DNA of 64,000 bases from an uncultured Sphingomonadaceae bacterium (GCA_947501695.1 CANMWO010000001.1:1426001-1490000), one strand, 5' to 3'. Positions 9,627-19,216 are shown, numbered from the stretch's first letter. Notes: generated by a model not told the origin, from the letters alone. Translations and numbers: made by a program.

Positions 9627-9684
9627 TCTACAATTGTTCAAACTCAGGTATGACACACCTAATAGCAGTCAATAAATTCGCAAG

Positions 9685-12600
9685 ATGAATCAGCAAACCT
9701 CTGCCTATCCATCTGAACAAAAACTTCGGGCCGATATCTCGGTTGCGACGTGGCATTCCGAAAACAACTTGCGGGTACTGATGCAAGAAGACCTGAAGAT
9801 GGATGGGGCAGCTTGGGGCAGGATATCGGCCAAAAGTTGCATCTTGATAGAACAGTTGCGAGCCGAAACAAAACAACCTCTAATAGATCAGTTCCTAACA
9901 GAATATGGCTTGTCTAGCGATGAGGGCGTGCAACTGATGCGGCTAGCCGAAGCCTTGTCTCGAACGACAGACCCCATCACGGCCAATGAACTTATCCGCG
10001 ACAAGCTTGCAGGCCGTAGTTGGCTTTCGCACAGCGGGTCAGGCCATACTCTCGCAATGAGCCTCTCCGGAAGAGCTTTGCATCTCACCGATAAATGGCT
10101 GGGATGGACTAAAAATGCTAAAAACCCTCTGACGAAAATCGGCAATGCCAAATTACGTTTCGCCACCCGGACAGCAATTAAGGCGCTATCGTCGCAATTT
10201 GTGTTTGCCGAAACACTCGAGCAGGCGCTGAAGCGGGCGACGCGATATGGGCGGAAAGGCTATCTTTTCTCGTTCGATATGCTCGGCGAAGCGGCGCGGA
10301 CAGCAGAGGATGCAGAAGAATATTATGCAGCCTATGCTAATGCCTTGGAAAAGGTTGCACGTGACGCCCAGTCTGACGACCCCCGCTTGAACCACGGAAT
10401 ATCGATAAAACTCTCTGCGCTGCACCCCCGATATGAATATGCGCAATCGGAGCATGTTGTTCCGCAAATTAGTGCAAAACTTCTAAGGCTAGCGATCAAA
10501 GCCAGGGAAGCGAATGTTCAAATCACTATTGATGCGGAAGAAACCGAGCGGCTCGATATATCCATGGATGTTCTCACAGCCCTCATCGCCTCACCCGAAC
10601 TAAAGGGTTGGCAAGGCCTCGGCTTTGTCGTGCAAGCTTATCAGCGACGCGCCCTCCCCTTGATTGACTGGCTTGCGGAAAAGGCGCGACAACTCGAAGC
10701 ACCTATATTCATCAGGTTAGTCAAAGGCGCCTATTGGGACAGCGAAATCAAACGTGCTCAGGAAATGGGCTTGGACAGCTATCCGGTGTTTACGAGAAAG
10801 GAGATGACCGATCTCAGCTATCTAGCTTGCGCGAAAAAACTGTTAGCCCGTCCAGATCGTTTCCACCCACAATTTGCTACCCACAATGCATATAGTATCG
10901 CGGCCGTGCAGGAGTTAGGTGGCGCTGACGAAACCATTGAATTTCAACGCCTCTTTGGCATGGGTCAGCAATTGCATGACACTATATTGTCCCAGCCCAA
11001 TACTAGAAGCCGAATATATGCACCTGTGGGCACCCAAAAGGACCTCTTGTCCTATCTGATCCGGCGATTGTTGGAGAATGGAGCAAACAGCTCATTCGTG
11101 CATAAGCTAGCGGACCGCAATACCGAGCTATCCACGCTCACCCGCGACCCCGTCACTGCGCTCGCGCAATATAGATCAACCGCAAACAACAATATTCCAG
11201 CGCCTCGCGCTTATCTGGATGGCCCCAGAGAAATCGCTGCGGGATGGGATTTATCCAATCCATTGATTCAGTCTCGTTTTCGAAAGAACTTAGACCAGGC
11301 TGCCCGCCGGACCTATCTCGCAACATCAATTATCGCTGGCAAAGAGGCCGCCGGAAATGAACATCAAGTTGCAAACCCAGCGATGCTTAACAGCCATATT
11401 GGTCGAGTTATCACAGCGGATGAAAAACTTGCCAAAGCGGCTGTTGAAACAGCCAGCAAAGCTTTCGGTTCCTGGTCTGGTCGCCCCATCACCGAGCGTG
11501 CTGCCGCGTTGGAAAATGCTGCCGAGCTGCTAGAGAAACGCGCCGGAACCTTCCATTATCTTGCCGTAAAGGAAGCGGGGAAAACATGGTCAGATGCCAT
11601 AGATGAAGTGCGTGAAGCAGCTGATTTCTGTCGCTATTATGCACAGCAAATCAAAGCTCCGTGCTTTAAAGATCGAAAGCCGTTGGGCGTAACGATATGC
11701 ATCTCTCCATGGAATTTTCCGTTGGCTATATTTCTGGGACAAATCACAGCAGCGCTGGCAGCGGGCAATACAGTCGTAGCCAAGCCCGCCGAGCAAACAC
11801 CTCTAATTGCAACGGAAGCGATACGGCTATTACATGATGCCGGAATTGATCCGGCTGCAATTAATTTAGTTCCCGGTGACGGCGCTCATATTGGCGAAGC
11901 CTTGGTTTCTCATCCTGAGGCTGCCGCCATTTGTTTTACGGGTTCCACGGCAACCGCAAAACACATAGCCAGGCGTCTGGCGGACGATGATCGCTCACTC
12001 ACGCCATTGATCGCTGAAACGGGCGGTATCAATGCGATGATAGTCGATTCTTCTGCCCTATTGGAGCAAACAGTCGATGATGTGGTGTCTTCCGCGTTTC
12101 AAAGCGCCGGACAGCGCTGTTCAGCTTTGCGCATTTTGTGCGTGCAAGAGGAAATAGCCGATGAGTTTATTGCTCTATTGAGCGGTGCGATGGATGCGCT
12201 GAAAATCACCTCCCCCGATCAAATCGATTGCGATATCGGTCCGGTCATTGATGCTACCGCGAAACAGAATATCGATAGCCATATAAATCGCCTCGATGGG
12301 ATTGGACTAAAAGTCGGCGAGGCGCCTGAAGGGAATATGCTAAATGGTCATTTCATCCGCCCTGTCGCTTATGAATTGGATCATTTTTCAGATCTCGACC
12401 AAGAGATATTCGGACCAGTACTTCATATTGTAAGATTTGCTGCCAACGAAAAAATGGAAATGATAGACAGCATCAACCAAAGTGGATTTGGCCTGACGCT
12501 GGGCATTCACAGCCGGATTGATGATATCTGCGATGCGATGGCTAAGAAGGCTCATGTCGGCAATATCTACATTAATCGCAACCAGATCGGCGCTGTTGTT

Positions 12601-13389
12601 GGTGTACAACCATTTGGCGGTCAAGGATTATCAGGGACAGGGCCGAAAGCTGGCGGCCCACTTTATTTGCTCCGCCTATCAAAAGAAAAAGAGAGGAAAA
12701 TTAACTTTTCTCGAGCACCCCTAACCGGGGCAGTCTCTGACCTTAAGACTGTCCCTAAAAACCTATCAGAGACTATAGCCAAGGGTATTGCAGCCTATCA
12801 CCAATTGGGTCTTAATTTCGATAATGACCGCAATATCATAAAGCCATTGCGCGATATTGAAGGTGGGTTTGGGAAAATCATCGACGAGGAACTGAAATCT
12901 AGAAACCGAATTCTCTCCGTTGACATGGATCTCTCATCTCCAGCAGGAGAGACCAACTTCTATAATACTCAAGGGCGCGGCATCATCATTTCGATGATCC
13001 AGGACCCAGACGCCATATTGATCGCATGTGCTCGGGCAATTATCACGGGCAATAGCTTTCTTCAGGTAGGTCAATCCAGTTCAAACCTAGAAATTGCTTC
13101 AAAGTTACAGATTGTAAATCGGGCGATCGGGATCGACGACTTTGTTCAATGGACCAATTCTACATTGGATGATTTGATGAACCAGCTACAAAAAGCATCG
13201 GTTGGAGCCCTGATCGTCGAGCCAAATGCCCCCCAGATTCCAGCATTAGGTGTTTTGATCGCGTCAAGAAGAGGTGCTATTTTACCGATCCTAACTTTGG
13301 ATGACATGCATGACCGCTTTGTCCACGAAAAAACGGTTACGCGCAATATTGCCGCCGCTGGCGGAGATGTGTCATTGTTGAACGCCTGA
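9685..13389 (+). CDS. putA: Bifunctional proline dehydrogenase / pyrroline-5-carboxylate dehydrogenase PutA
   Basis: Oxidises proline to glutamate in two steps, passing electrons to FAD/quinone and then NAD. The 1234-residue length matches PutA forms without the N-terminal ribbon-helix-helix DNA-binding domain. The FAD-binding proline dehydrogenase barrel covers about 100-480 (RLVKGAYWDSEIKRAQ and the FATHNAYS segment). The aldehyde dehydrogenase domain follows from about 560, with the Glu general base in AETGGINAMI and catalytic Cys812 in SAGQRCSALR. The C-terminal 200 residues are the helical/ALDH-like tail domain of long PutA proteins. Lacking its own repressor domain, it must be controlled by another protein, which fits the divergent Lrp-type gene. 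Confidence 0.96.
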   Translation: MNQQTSAYPSEQKLRADISVATWHSENNLRVLMQEDLKMDGAAWGRISAKSCILIEQLRAETKQPLIDQFLTEYGLSSDEGVQLMRLAEALSRTTDPITANELIRDKLAGRSWLSHSGSGHTLAMSLSGRALHLTDKWLGWTKNAKNPLTKIGNAKLRFATRTAIKALSSQFVFAETLEQALKRATRYGRKGYLFSFDMLGEAARTAEDAEEYYAAYANALEKVARDAQSDDPRLNHGISIKLSALHPRYEYAQSEHVVPQISAKLLRLAIKAREANVQITIDAEETERLDISMDVLTALIASPELKGWQGLGFVVQAYQRRALPLIDWLAEKARQLEAPIFIRLVKGAYWDSEIKRAQEMGLDSYPVFTRKEMTDLSYLACAKKLLARPDRFHPQFATHNAYSIAAVQELGGADETIEFQRLFGMGQQLHDTILSQPNTRSRIYAPVGTQKDLLSYLIRRLLENGANSSFVHKLADRNTELSTLTRDPVTALAQYRSTANNNIPAPRAYLDGPREIAAGWDLSNPLIQSRFRKNLDQAARRTYLATSIIAGKEAAGNEHQVANPAMLNSHIGRVITADEKLAKAAVETASKAFGSWSGRPITERAAALENAAELLEKRAGTFHYLAVKEAGKTWSDAIDEVREAADFCRYYAQQIKAPCFKDRKPLGVTICISPWNFPLAIFLGQITAALAAGNTVVAKPAEQTPLIATEAIRLLHDAGIDPAAINLVPGDGAHIGEALVSHPEAAAICFTGSTATAKHIARRLADDDRSLTPLIAETGGINAMIVDSSALLEQTVDDVVSSAFQSAGQRCSALRILCVQEEIADEFIALLSGAMDALKITSPDQIDCDIGPVIDATAKQNIDSHINRLDGIGLKVGEAPEGNMLNGHFIRPVAYELDHFSDLDQEIFGPVLHIVRFAANEKMEMIDSINQSGFGLTLGIHSRIDDICDAMAKKAHVGNIYINRNQIGAVVGVQPFGGQGLSGTGPKAGGPLYLLRLSKEKERKINFSRAPLTGAVSDLKTVPKNLSETIAKGIAAYHQLGLNFDNDRNIIKPLRDIEGGFGKIIDEELKSRNRILSVDMDLSSPAGETNFYNTQGRGIIISMIQDPDAILIACARAIITGNSFLQVGQSSSNLEIASKLQIVNRAIGIDDFVQWTNSTLDDLMNQLQKASVGALIVEPNAPQIPALGVLIASRRGAILPILTLDDMHDRFVHEKTVTRNIAAAGGDVSLLNA

Positions 13390-13499
13390 AGTTCAGCATT
13401 TTCTTCAAAAATATGCCGATTTGACCGTTTAAAAACAACAACGCCTAATACCAATGAAACGTTAACCTTATTTTGATTATCGCTGCGTAATGCACTCTT

Positions 13500-15656
13500 A
13501 TGACAACGCGCGTTCTCATTGTCGATGACCGGCCAACGAATCTCAGGATTTATGCCCAGTTTGTAACCATCATGGGGGAGAAATACTCTTCCGTGACATT
13601 TGCTGATCCCGTTGAAGCCCTAGAATGGCTCCGGAATAACCGCGCTGAACTGCTCGTGGTAGACTATCGGATGCCGCAAATGAACGGTGCGGAATTTATC
13701 AGAAAAGTCCGCAAGATGTCTACTTGCAGTGACGTGCCAGCGATTGTGATCACAGCGCATCAGGATCGCGAATGTCGTTTGTCTGCGCTGGATGCCGGCG
13801 CAACCGACTTCCTGCAAAGTCCGGTATCCCATGTAGAATTCTGCAAGCGCGCCACGTCGCTTTTGACGAAAAACGAAAAAAGCGTCAATTTGAGAAAGCG
13901 CGCATCCGAGATTGAACGGAAACATGCGGCTATATCTGACGCTGTGGATCAAGAAGCTCCTGCAAAAAAAAGCATGCTGGAACAGATCATCGATACTATA
14001 CCGATCATGATCAACGCGACCGATCGTTCCGGTCGATGCCTGTTCACCAACGCCTATCAATCCGCTCTTTTCGACAAGACGCCGGATCAGATGGTTGGCA
14101 AAGATTTTGGCGAATTACTGGGACCGGAACTCGCACAAAATTCGGAACGTAGAAATAGCAGCGTGCTCAAAACGGAACAACCAATCCCCCACTATGAAGA
14201 AAAGTTCACCAGTGACGGCGTTGAGCTTATCTTCCACTGTAACAAATCCCCGCTATTGAATCACAATGGTGAAACCATTGGTGTATTGACGACGGCGGTC
14301 GATATTACGGCCCGTAAATTCGCTGAAGAACATCGTACGCATCTTGCTTTGCATGACATGCTGACGGGGCTACCCAATCGTGCACTGTTGGCCGAAAAGG
14401 TGCGAAAAGCCATCGATACTTGTGCAAAAACCGGCCAGGAAGCGGCGCTGTTGCTGCTTGATCTCGATCGATTCAAAGTGATTAATGATACCCGCGGTCA
14501 CCACAGCGGCGACACATTGCTGCGGGAAGTGGCTGACCGACTGGTCGAGATGATTGGTCCAGAAGATTTTGCAGCCCGTATTGGTGGCGATGAATTTGCC
14601 ATCATATTGGGTAATGTGAGCGGCGCGGATGCCATCAACTCACGCTGTACCAAAATATTAAAAGCCATAAATCAGCCTTATTCGATTAGTGGTATAGAGC
14701 AGGTCATTGGTGCGAGTATTGGCGTGAGCTTGATACCAACAGATGGCAATGAATATGAAGAACTGCTGCGCCTTGCCGATCTCGCAATGTATGATGCGAA
14801 GGCCAATGGCCGCAATTGCCATCGTTTCTTCTCAGAAGGCATGAACCAAATAGCCCAAGCAGATGCTGTGCTAGAAATAGAACTACGCGATGCGCTAAGC
14901 CAAAATCAATTTGCCTTAGAATATCAGCCAATTGTTGACGCAAAGACTTTAAACTATGTCGGACTGGAAGCATTGATCCGCTGGGATCATCCCACCCGTG
15001 GGCGCTTGCTACCAGTACATTTCATTAGGGTCGCCGATGACACAGGCATTATGGATAGCTTGGGGAAATGGGTCATTGCCGACGTTTGCAAACAAATTCG
15101 GCAATTTGCGGATGAAGGCATCGAACTTCCGCGCGTAGCGATAAACGTATCACCTCGCCAGTTCCAGAATCAGAATGTCTGTGAAGAGATATTGAAAAAT
15201 ATCGAGAAAAACGAAATTGACCCATCCAGAATTGTTGTTGAGATCACCGAAGAATTGCTGCTGGATAATAACGATCATGTGCGCCAGACTTTGAATCGCC
15301 TGCGCGATACCGGTGTGGGCATCTCGATCGATGATTTTGGTACGGGCTATTCTTCGCTGCAATATCTTCGTGATCTGCCGGCCAATTGCCTGAAGATCGA
15401 CCGTACATTCATATCGCGTATTGAACATTCTGCTGCTGATCGTGCCATTATCGGCACGATCTCACATCTGGCCCACGCACTCGACATGCGAGTGATTGCC
15501 GAGGGTGTGGAGAATGATGCCCAGCTTGAACTGTTGCAGGTTTCAGGCGTGGACGAAATTCAAGGATTTAAAATTGCCCGGCCCCAGCGGGTAGATGACT
15601 TACCAAAGCTGTTTAGCACGCCGCAAAAGCATGCATCCAACGTGGCGAAAGGCTAA
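13500..15656 (+). CDS. Receiver-PAS-GGDEF-EAL cyclic-di-GMP regulator of the Rpf locus
   Basis: A 718-residue response regulator. Residues 1-125 are a receiver with acidic pocket Asp9/Asp10 and phospho-acceptor Asp55 (VVDYRMP). The usual conserved Lys before the last Pro is replaced by Ser107 (FLQSPV). A PAS domain covers about 158-275, then a GGDEF domain with an intact RIGGDEFA motif, then an EAL domain with GLEALIRW, INVS, ITEE, DDFGTGYSS, LKID and AEGVEN all present. Both enzymatic halves therefore look able to work. The ATG at 13500 has no visible Shine-Dalgarno sequence and may be leaderless. The rpfC-like kinase gene starts only 5 bp after its stop, so the two are very likely one operon and a cognate pair. 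It occupies the role that RpfG (receiver-HD-GYP) has in Xanthomonas. Confidence 0.9.
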   Translation: MTTRVLIVDDRPTNLRIYAQFVTIMGEKYSSVTFADPVEALEWLRNNRAELLVVDYRMPQMNGAEFIRKVRKMSTCSDVPAIVITAHQDRECRLSALDAGATDFLQSPVSHVEFCKRATSLLTKNEKSVNLRKRASEIERKHAAISDAVDQEAPAKKSMLEQIIDTIPIMINATDRSGRCLFTNAYQSALFDKTPDQMVGKDFGELLGPELAQNSERRNSSVLKTEQPIPHYEEKFTSDGVELIFHCNKSPLLNHNGETIGVLTTAVDITARKFAEEHRTHLALHDMLTGLPNRALLAEKVRKAIDTCAKTGQEAALLLLDLDRFKVINDTRGHHSGDTLLREVADRLVEMIGPEDFAARIGGDEFAIILGNVSGADAINSRCTKILKAINQPYSISGIEQVIGASIGVSLIPTDGNEYEELLRLADLAMYDAKANGRNCHRFFSEGMNQIAQADAVLEIELRDALSQNQFALEYQPIVDAKTLNYVGLEALIRWDHPTRGRLLPVHFIRVADDTGIMDSLGKWVIADVCKQIRQFADEGIELPRVAINVSPRQFQNQNVCEEILKNIEKNEIDPSRIVVEITEELLLDNNDHVRQTLNRLRDTGVGISIDDFGTGYSSLQYLRDLPANCLKIDRTFISRIEHSAADRAIIGTISHLAHALDMRVIAEGVENDAQLELLQVSGVDEIQGFKIARPQRVDDLPKLFSTPQKHASNVAKG

Positions 15657-15661
15657 GCAGG

Positions 15662-18244
15662 ATGCCAATATTCAATCCGCTTAAACGGCGCCAAAAGAAT
15701 AAGCTTAACAGTGCACACCATCATCATCACAATCATCGTCATCACCATGGCGTAGCTGCGCGCGGCCGCAATCGGGAACGCGAAATGATCACAAACCGAT
15801 TGGTTTTGATCGTCATAACTTTGTCGATATCGCTTTTTCTCAACGCAACACCCGACGTTATATTTGGATTGCAGCTTCACCTGATGGCTAGCCTGGCAAT
15901 TTTGGTCGCCTTTCGATTGAATCCCGAACGTAGCAATGCTCGACTTACCGCAGGACTGATTACCGATTTCGGTGTCTGTACCTACCTATTCGATATAGGC
16001 GGTGGAGCTGTAGCGGCTCTCTACCCCTTATATCTATGGGTGATATTGGGTTACGGCTTCCGCTTTGGCATCAAATGGCTTGCTATCGCTGCTACAATGG
16101 CAACTCTGTCATTTGGCTGGACGGTTTTTAGTGTTCCATTCTGGCAACAAAACGTGTCCCTGTCATCGGGGCTACTTTTCGGCCTAATCATAATTCCTGC
16201 TTATTGCTCAACTTTGATTAAAAAAATATCCAAAGCCACGAAAGAAGCAGAAGAAGCAAACAAAGCAAAAAGCTTGTTCTTGGCGAGCATCAGTCATGAA
16301 TTGCGGACCCCGCTCAATGCTATCATTGGGTATGGTACGCACTTGCTGGATATGAAACTTCCGGAAGCGCAACAACAAATGGTGGGGACCAGTGTTTCTG
16401 CGGGTCAGCATCTCCTGCACCTAATCAATCAGCTATTAAGTTTTGCACGATCAGACACTCAGGAAGAACTGCCAGAGCCAAAAACATTTAGCATTGTGGA
16501 TGTACTTACCGAAGTGCGCGACATCATGCAGTTGGCGGCAAATGAAAAAGATCTGATCATCCACTTGCAGGCCGAAGCGATGAGTGATCAACTTGTTGAC
16601 GGGCAACTGGAATATATCCGAAACATATTAATCAACCTGACCAGCAACGCCGTGAAATTCACAGAATCTGGCGCCATCACATTAAAGTGCGGGATTGATA
16701 CCAACGCCGATATGCCACTGCTTTGGTGTTCCGTCACAGATACTGGGCCTGGTATAGCAGCCGATGCCCATGAGAAAATTTTCGGGGTTTTCCAGCAAGC
16801 TGACGAGAGTGTCATGGACAATTTTGGAGGAACCGGCCTTGGGCTTGCGATTTGTGAAAAACTGGCCATACAAATGGGTGGCCGGATTGGTCTGGATAGC
16901 GAATTAGGAGAAGGCAGTACATTTACCCTGTCATGTCCGATTGCTTTCTCAGAAGATATTCAAACCGAGTCAGAGCAGGATAACCTCCGAATTCTATCGC
17001 TTGGCTTTGGATTATCTGCCCCCAAAATAAAAGGCGATGAAGCCGGTGGCGTAAAGATAGACCATATCCAGTGCTTGGCTACTGACAAGCTAGAAACAAT
17101 CCTCAAAAACCGGTCACTTCATTCTTATGATCTGGCTTTGGTCGATGAAGTGATAGCGGAACTGTATAAAGATGACTCCGCATTCTGGAATATTTTTCAA
17201 GAAGCCAATCTACCTCCAGTATTGCTATCCAATGATAACAGCAAAAGTCTGGACGATATAAAATTACGTGCTGCTTTTGCTTCGGTCTTACCCGCGTCGC
17301 CAGACTTTAACACGGTTCGTAGCGTTATCCAGATCGGGTGCTCATTCAATCGTACCAGTAGAAAGGCGGAGGATGATCCCAACCGAATTGTTCGTAACGA
17401 CGTTTCCCTCGACATTCTGATCGCAGATGACAACCGCACAAATCAGATGGTTTTACAGACCATACTTGTCAATGCTGGTCATAAAGTCGTTGCCGTTTCG
17501 GACGGAGAACTAGCGTTGGATGAACTCGAAAAATATTCCTTTGATATTGTATTTCTCGACGTCAACATGCCGAACATTGGCGGTATCGAATGTTGTAAAT
17601 TATGGCGTCAGATTGAGGGTCCTCGCAATCATGTGCCAATCATCGGTCTAACCGCCGACTCTACACCGGAAACCGAGAAAAAATGTCTTGATGCGGGCAT
17701 GGACCTTCGCCTTACCAAACCTATTGAAGCCGGCATTCTACTGGACACCGTCGCTGAACAAACGGGTAATTTTCTCGAAGCAGATACAAACCAAACAGTC
17801 AGCGAAGCCAGCGATCCATTCAATGTTGTCCGGAGCATCGGAACCAAAGCAGCCGAACAAGAAGAGCCACCTATCGACGACGTTCAAATGGAGTATCTAA
17901 AATCCATTGGCGACGAATCTTTTATCCAATCGATCATCGGTGCATATATTGAGGATACGGTGGAAATAATGAACGCGTTTGCTCAATCTGTTGAGCAATC
18001 AAATGTTGATGATTTCCGCTTCCAAGCACACGCTTTTAAAAGCGGAGCGAATAATGTTGGTGCGAAAAAACTCGCACAAATGTGTGGCCATCTTGAAGTT
18101 CTGACAGAAGCGGAATTTATCGAAAAGCGGTTTGACTATCTCGAAGAAATAAAGCGAGAAATAGCTAGGATAACCGACTTTTTAAGCAACCCACCAAGCG
18201 ACAAACCGACTGTTATGGATGATGGCTTCAGCGCTGCGGGTTAA
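15662..18244 (+). CDS. rpfC: RpfC-like hybrid sensor histidine kinase with Hpt domain
   Basis: An 860-residue membrane kinase whose domain order equals RpfC. An N-terminal cytoplasmic segment has PLKRR at 6-10, then 9 His in residues 19-29. About five membrane segments lie between 44 and 186, including PLYLWVILGYGFRFG at 122-136. HisKA has phospho-His212 (ASISHELRTPLN). The ATPase has an N box at 321-334, DTGPGI at 360-365 and GGTGLGLAI at 389-397. A receiver follows with Asp633 (FLDVNMP) and Lys686, and an Hpt domain with His790 (QAHAFKSGANNVGA). I keep the 15662 start because the LKRR motif resembles the RpfC N-terminus; an alternative ATG at 15785 would remove the His-rich segment. The gene ends in a 4-bp tail-to-tail overlap with rpfF, as in Xanthomonas. 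The expected ligand is a DSF-type fatty acid. Confidence 0.88.
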   Translation: MPIFNPLKRRQKNKLNSAHHHHHNHRHHHGVAARGRNREREMITNRLVLIVITLSISLFLNATPDVIFGLQLHLMASLAILVAFRLNPERSNARLTAGLITDFGVCTYLFDIGGGAVAALYPLYLWVILGYGFRFGIKWLAIAATMATLSFGWTVFSVPFWQQNVSLSSGLLFGLIIIPAYCSTLIKKISKATKEAEEANKAKSLFLASISHELRTPLNAIIGYGTHLLDMKLPEAQQQMVGTSVSAGQHLLHLINQLLSFARSDTQEELPEPKTFSIVDVLTEVRDIMQLAANEKDLIIHLQAEAMSDQLVDGQLEYIRNILINLTSNAVKFTESGAITLKCGIDTNADMPLLWCSVTDTGPGIAADAHEKIFGVFQQADESVMDNFGGTGLGLAICEKLAIQMGGRIGLDSELGEGSTFTLSCPIAFSEDIQTESEQDNLRILSLGFGLSAPKIKGDEAGGVKIDHIQCLATDKLETILKNRSLHSYDLALVDEVIAELYKDDSAFWNIFQEANLPPVLLSNDNSKSLDDIKLRAAFASVLPASPDFNTVRSVIQIGCSFNRTSRKAEDDPNRIVRNDVSLDILIADDNRTNQMVLQTILVNAGHKVVAVSDGELALDELEKYSFDIVFLDVNMPNIGGIECCKLWRQIEGPRNHVPIIGLTADSTPETEKKCLDAGMDLRLTKPIEAGILLDTVAEQTGNFLEADTNQTVSEASDPFNVVRSIGTKAAEQEEPPIDDVQMEYLKSIGDESFIQSIIGAYIEDTVEIMNAFAQSVEQSNVDDFRFQAHAFKSGANNVGAKKLAQMCGHLEVLTEAEFIEKRFDYLEEIKREIARITDFLSNPPSDKPTVMDDGFSAAG

Positions 18245-19194
18245 ACGGCCTGAAGAGAACGTTCCATCCGGCGCTGTTGAGCGTTGGCCAAGCGTTCCAT
18301 TTTGCGAACATCCGCATCCTCCAAGTGGATTGCGGTTTCCGCCCACATGTCAGTGATTTCAAGCAGTTCATCTATTGTTACCGGGTTCGATAGACGTCGA
18401 GCTTTGTAAACTGCACGCTCGGCATGAAAGCGCTTACGGTTTTGCTTGGTATATTCGACAATTGCCTCTTCGCCCTTGCCGTCCTCAGCAAGGATATCCA
18501 CGACGCCCATTTCATAAAGCTCCTCGGCCGTGAACAATTTGCCTTCCAATATGAACCGTTCCGTCTCGCGGCGACTAAGGCGCTGCCGAAGATAACTATA
18601 AGCACCCATGCCAGGGAATAGATTGAATAGAATCTCCGGCAATCCCAATCTTGCGCTTTTTTCTGCTACCAACAGATCGAAGGCCAGAGCATGTTCAAAA
18701 CCGCCACCCAGTGCATCGCCCTGGACCAACGCCATGGTAATGATCGGCGCACCAAAGCCCGTGCTATTGGCATGCTGCATATGGACACAAGTGCGGGCGT
18801 ATTTCTTTAATGCGCCCAGATCACGTCGTCTGATACAATCGGCAAAATGTTTCAGGTCGCCGCCGAGATTATAGATTCCTGGAGTATGTGATCCACAAAC
18901 AAAATATCGCAAGGGATCCGCAGCTTTGGCAGCGCCAGCTCCATAATTCATCTTAACCCAATCCTGTACGAGCTGGATTTCGTCACCCAATGCGTATGTG
19001 TAACTGGGACGCGATTTCTGATTCATATAACACCAGAAAATTTCATCCGATTTATCGAACCGCAAATCAATTTCATTAAATTTCTGTTGGAGTATATCTT
19101 GGCCAAAGCCATGTTTCGCAATAATCAATGATTCCGTTTCATCAAGGATCAGATCACCCTCAACATCATTTACCGCTTGGCTTCTTAAATCCAT
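18241..19194 (-). CDS. rpfF: DSF synthase RpfF (crotonase superfamily)
   Basis: A 317-residue crotonase-fold enzyme expected to dehydrate 3-hydroxyacyl-ACP to the cis-2 isomer and release the free fatty acid signal by thioesterase activity. Both Glu residues known to be needed in Xanthomonas RpfF (E141 and E161) have counterparts with the same 20-residue spacing: Glu167 (GGGFEHALAFD) and Glu187 (GLPEILFNLFPGMGAYS). The latter stretch is diagnostic of RpfF over ordinary enoyl-CoA hydratases. I chose the ATG at 19194 because GGAG lies about nine bases upstream; the open frame could extend to 19293 but that region has no family similarity that I can see. The gene converges on the rpfC-like gene. 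Confidence 0.9.
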   Translation of the reverse strand: MDLRSQAVNDVEGDLILDETESLIIAKHGFGQDILQQKFNEIDLRFDKSDEIFWCYMNQKSRPSYTYALGDEIQLVQDWVKMNYGAGAAKAADPLRYFVCGSHTPGIYNLGGDLKHFADCIRRRDLGALKKYARTCVHMQHANSTGFGAPIITMALVQGDALGGGFEHALAFDLLVAEKSARLGLPEILFNLFPGMGAYSYLRQRLSRRETERFILEGKLFTAEELYEMGVVDILAEDGKGEEAIVEYTKQNRKRFHAERAVYKARRLSNPVTIDELLEITDMWAETAIHLEDADVRKMERLANAQQRRMERSLQAV

Positions 19195-19216
19195 ATATAC
19201 TCTCCACATAATCGGG

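Noticed and set aside
18241-19194. Ordinary enoyl-CoA hydratase as the identity of rpfF
   Set aside because: The GLPEILFNLFPGMGAYS stretch, the paired Glu residues and the overlap with an RpfC-type kinase favour RpfF; hydratases lack this combination.
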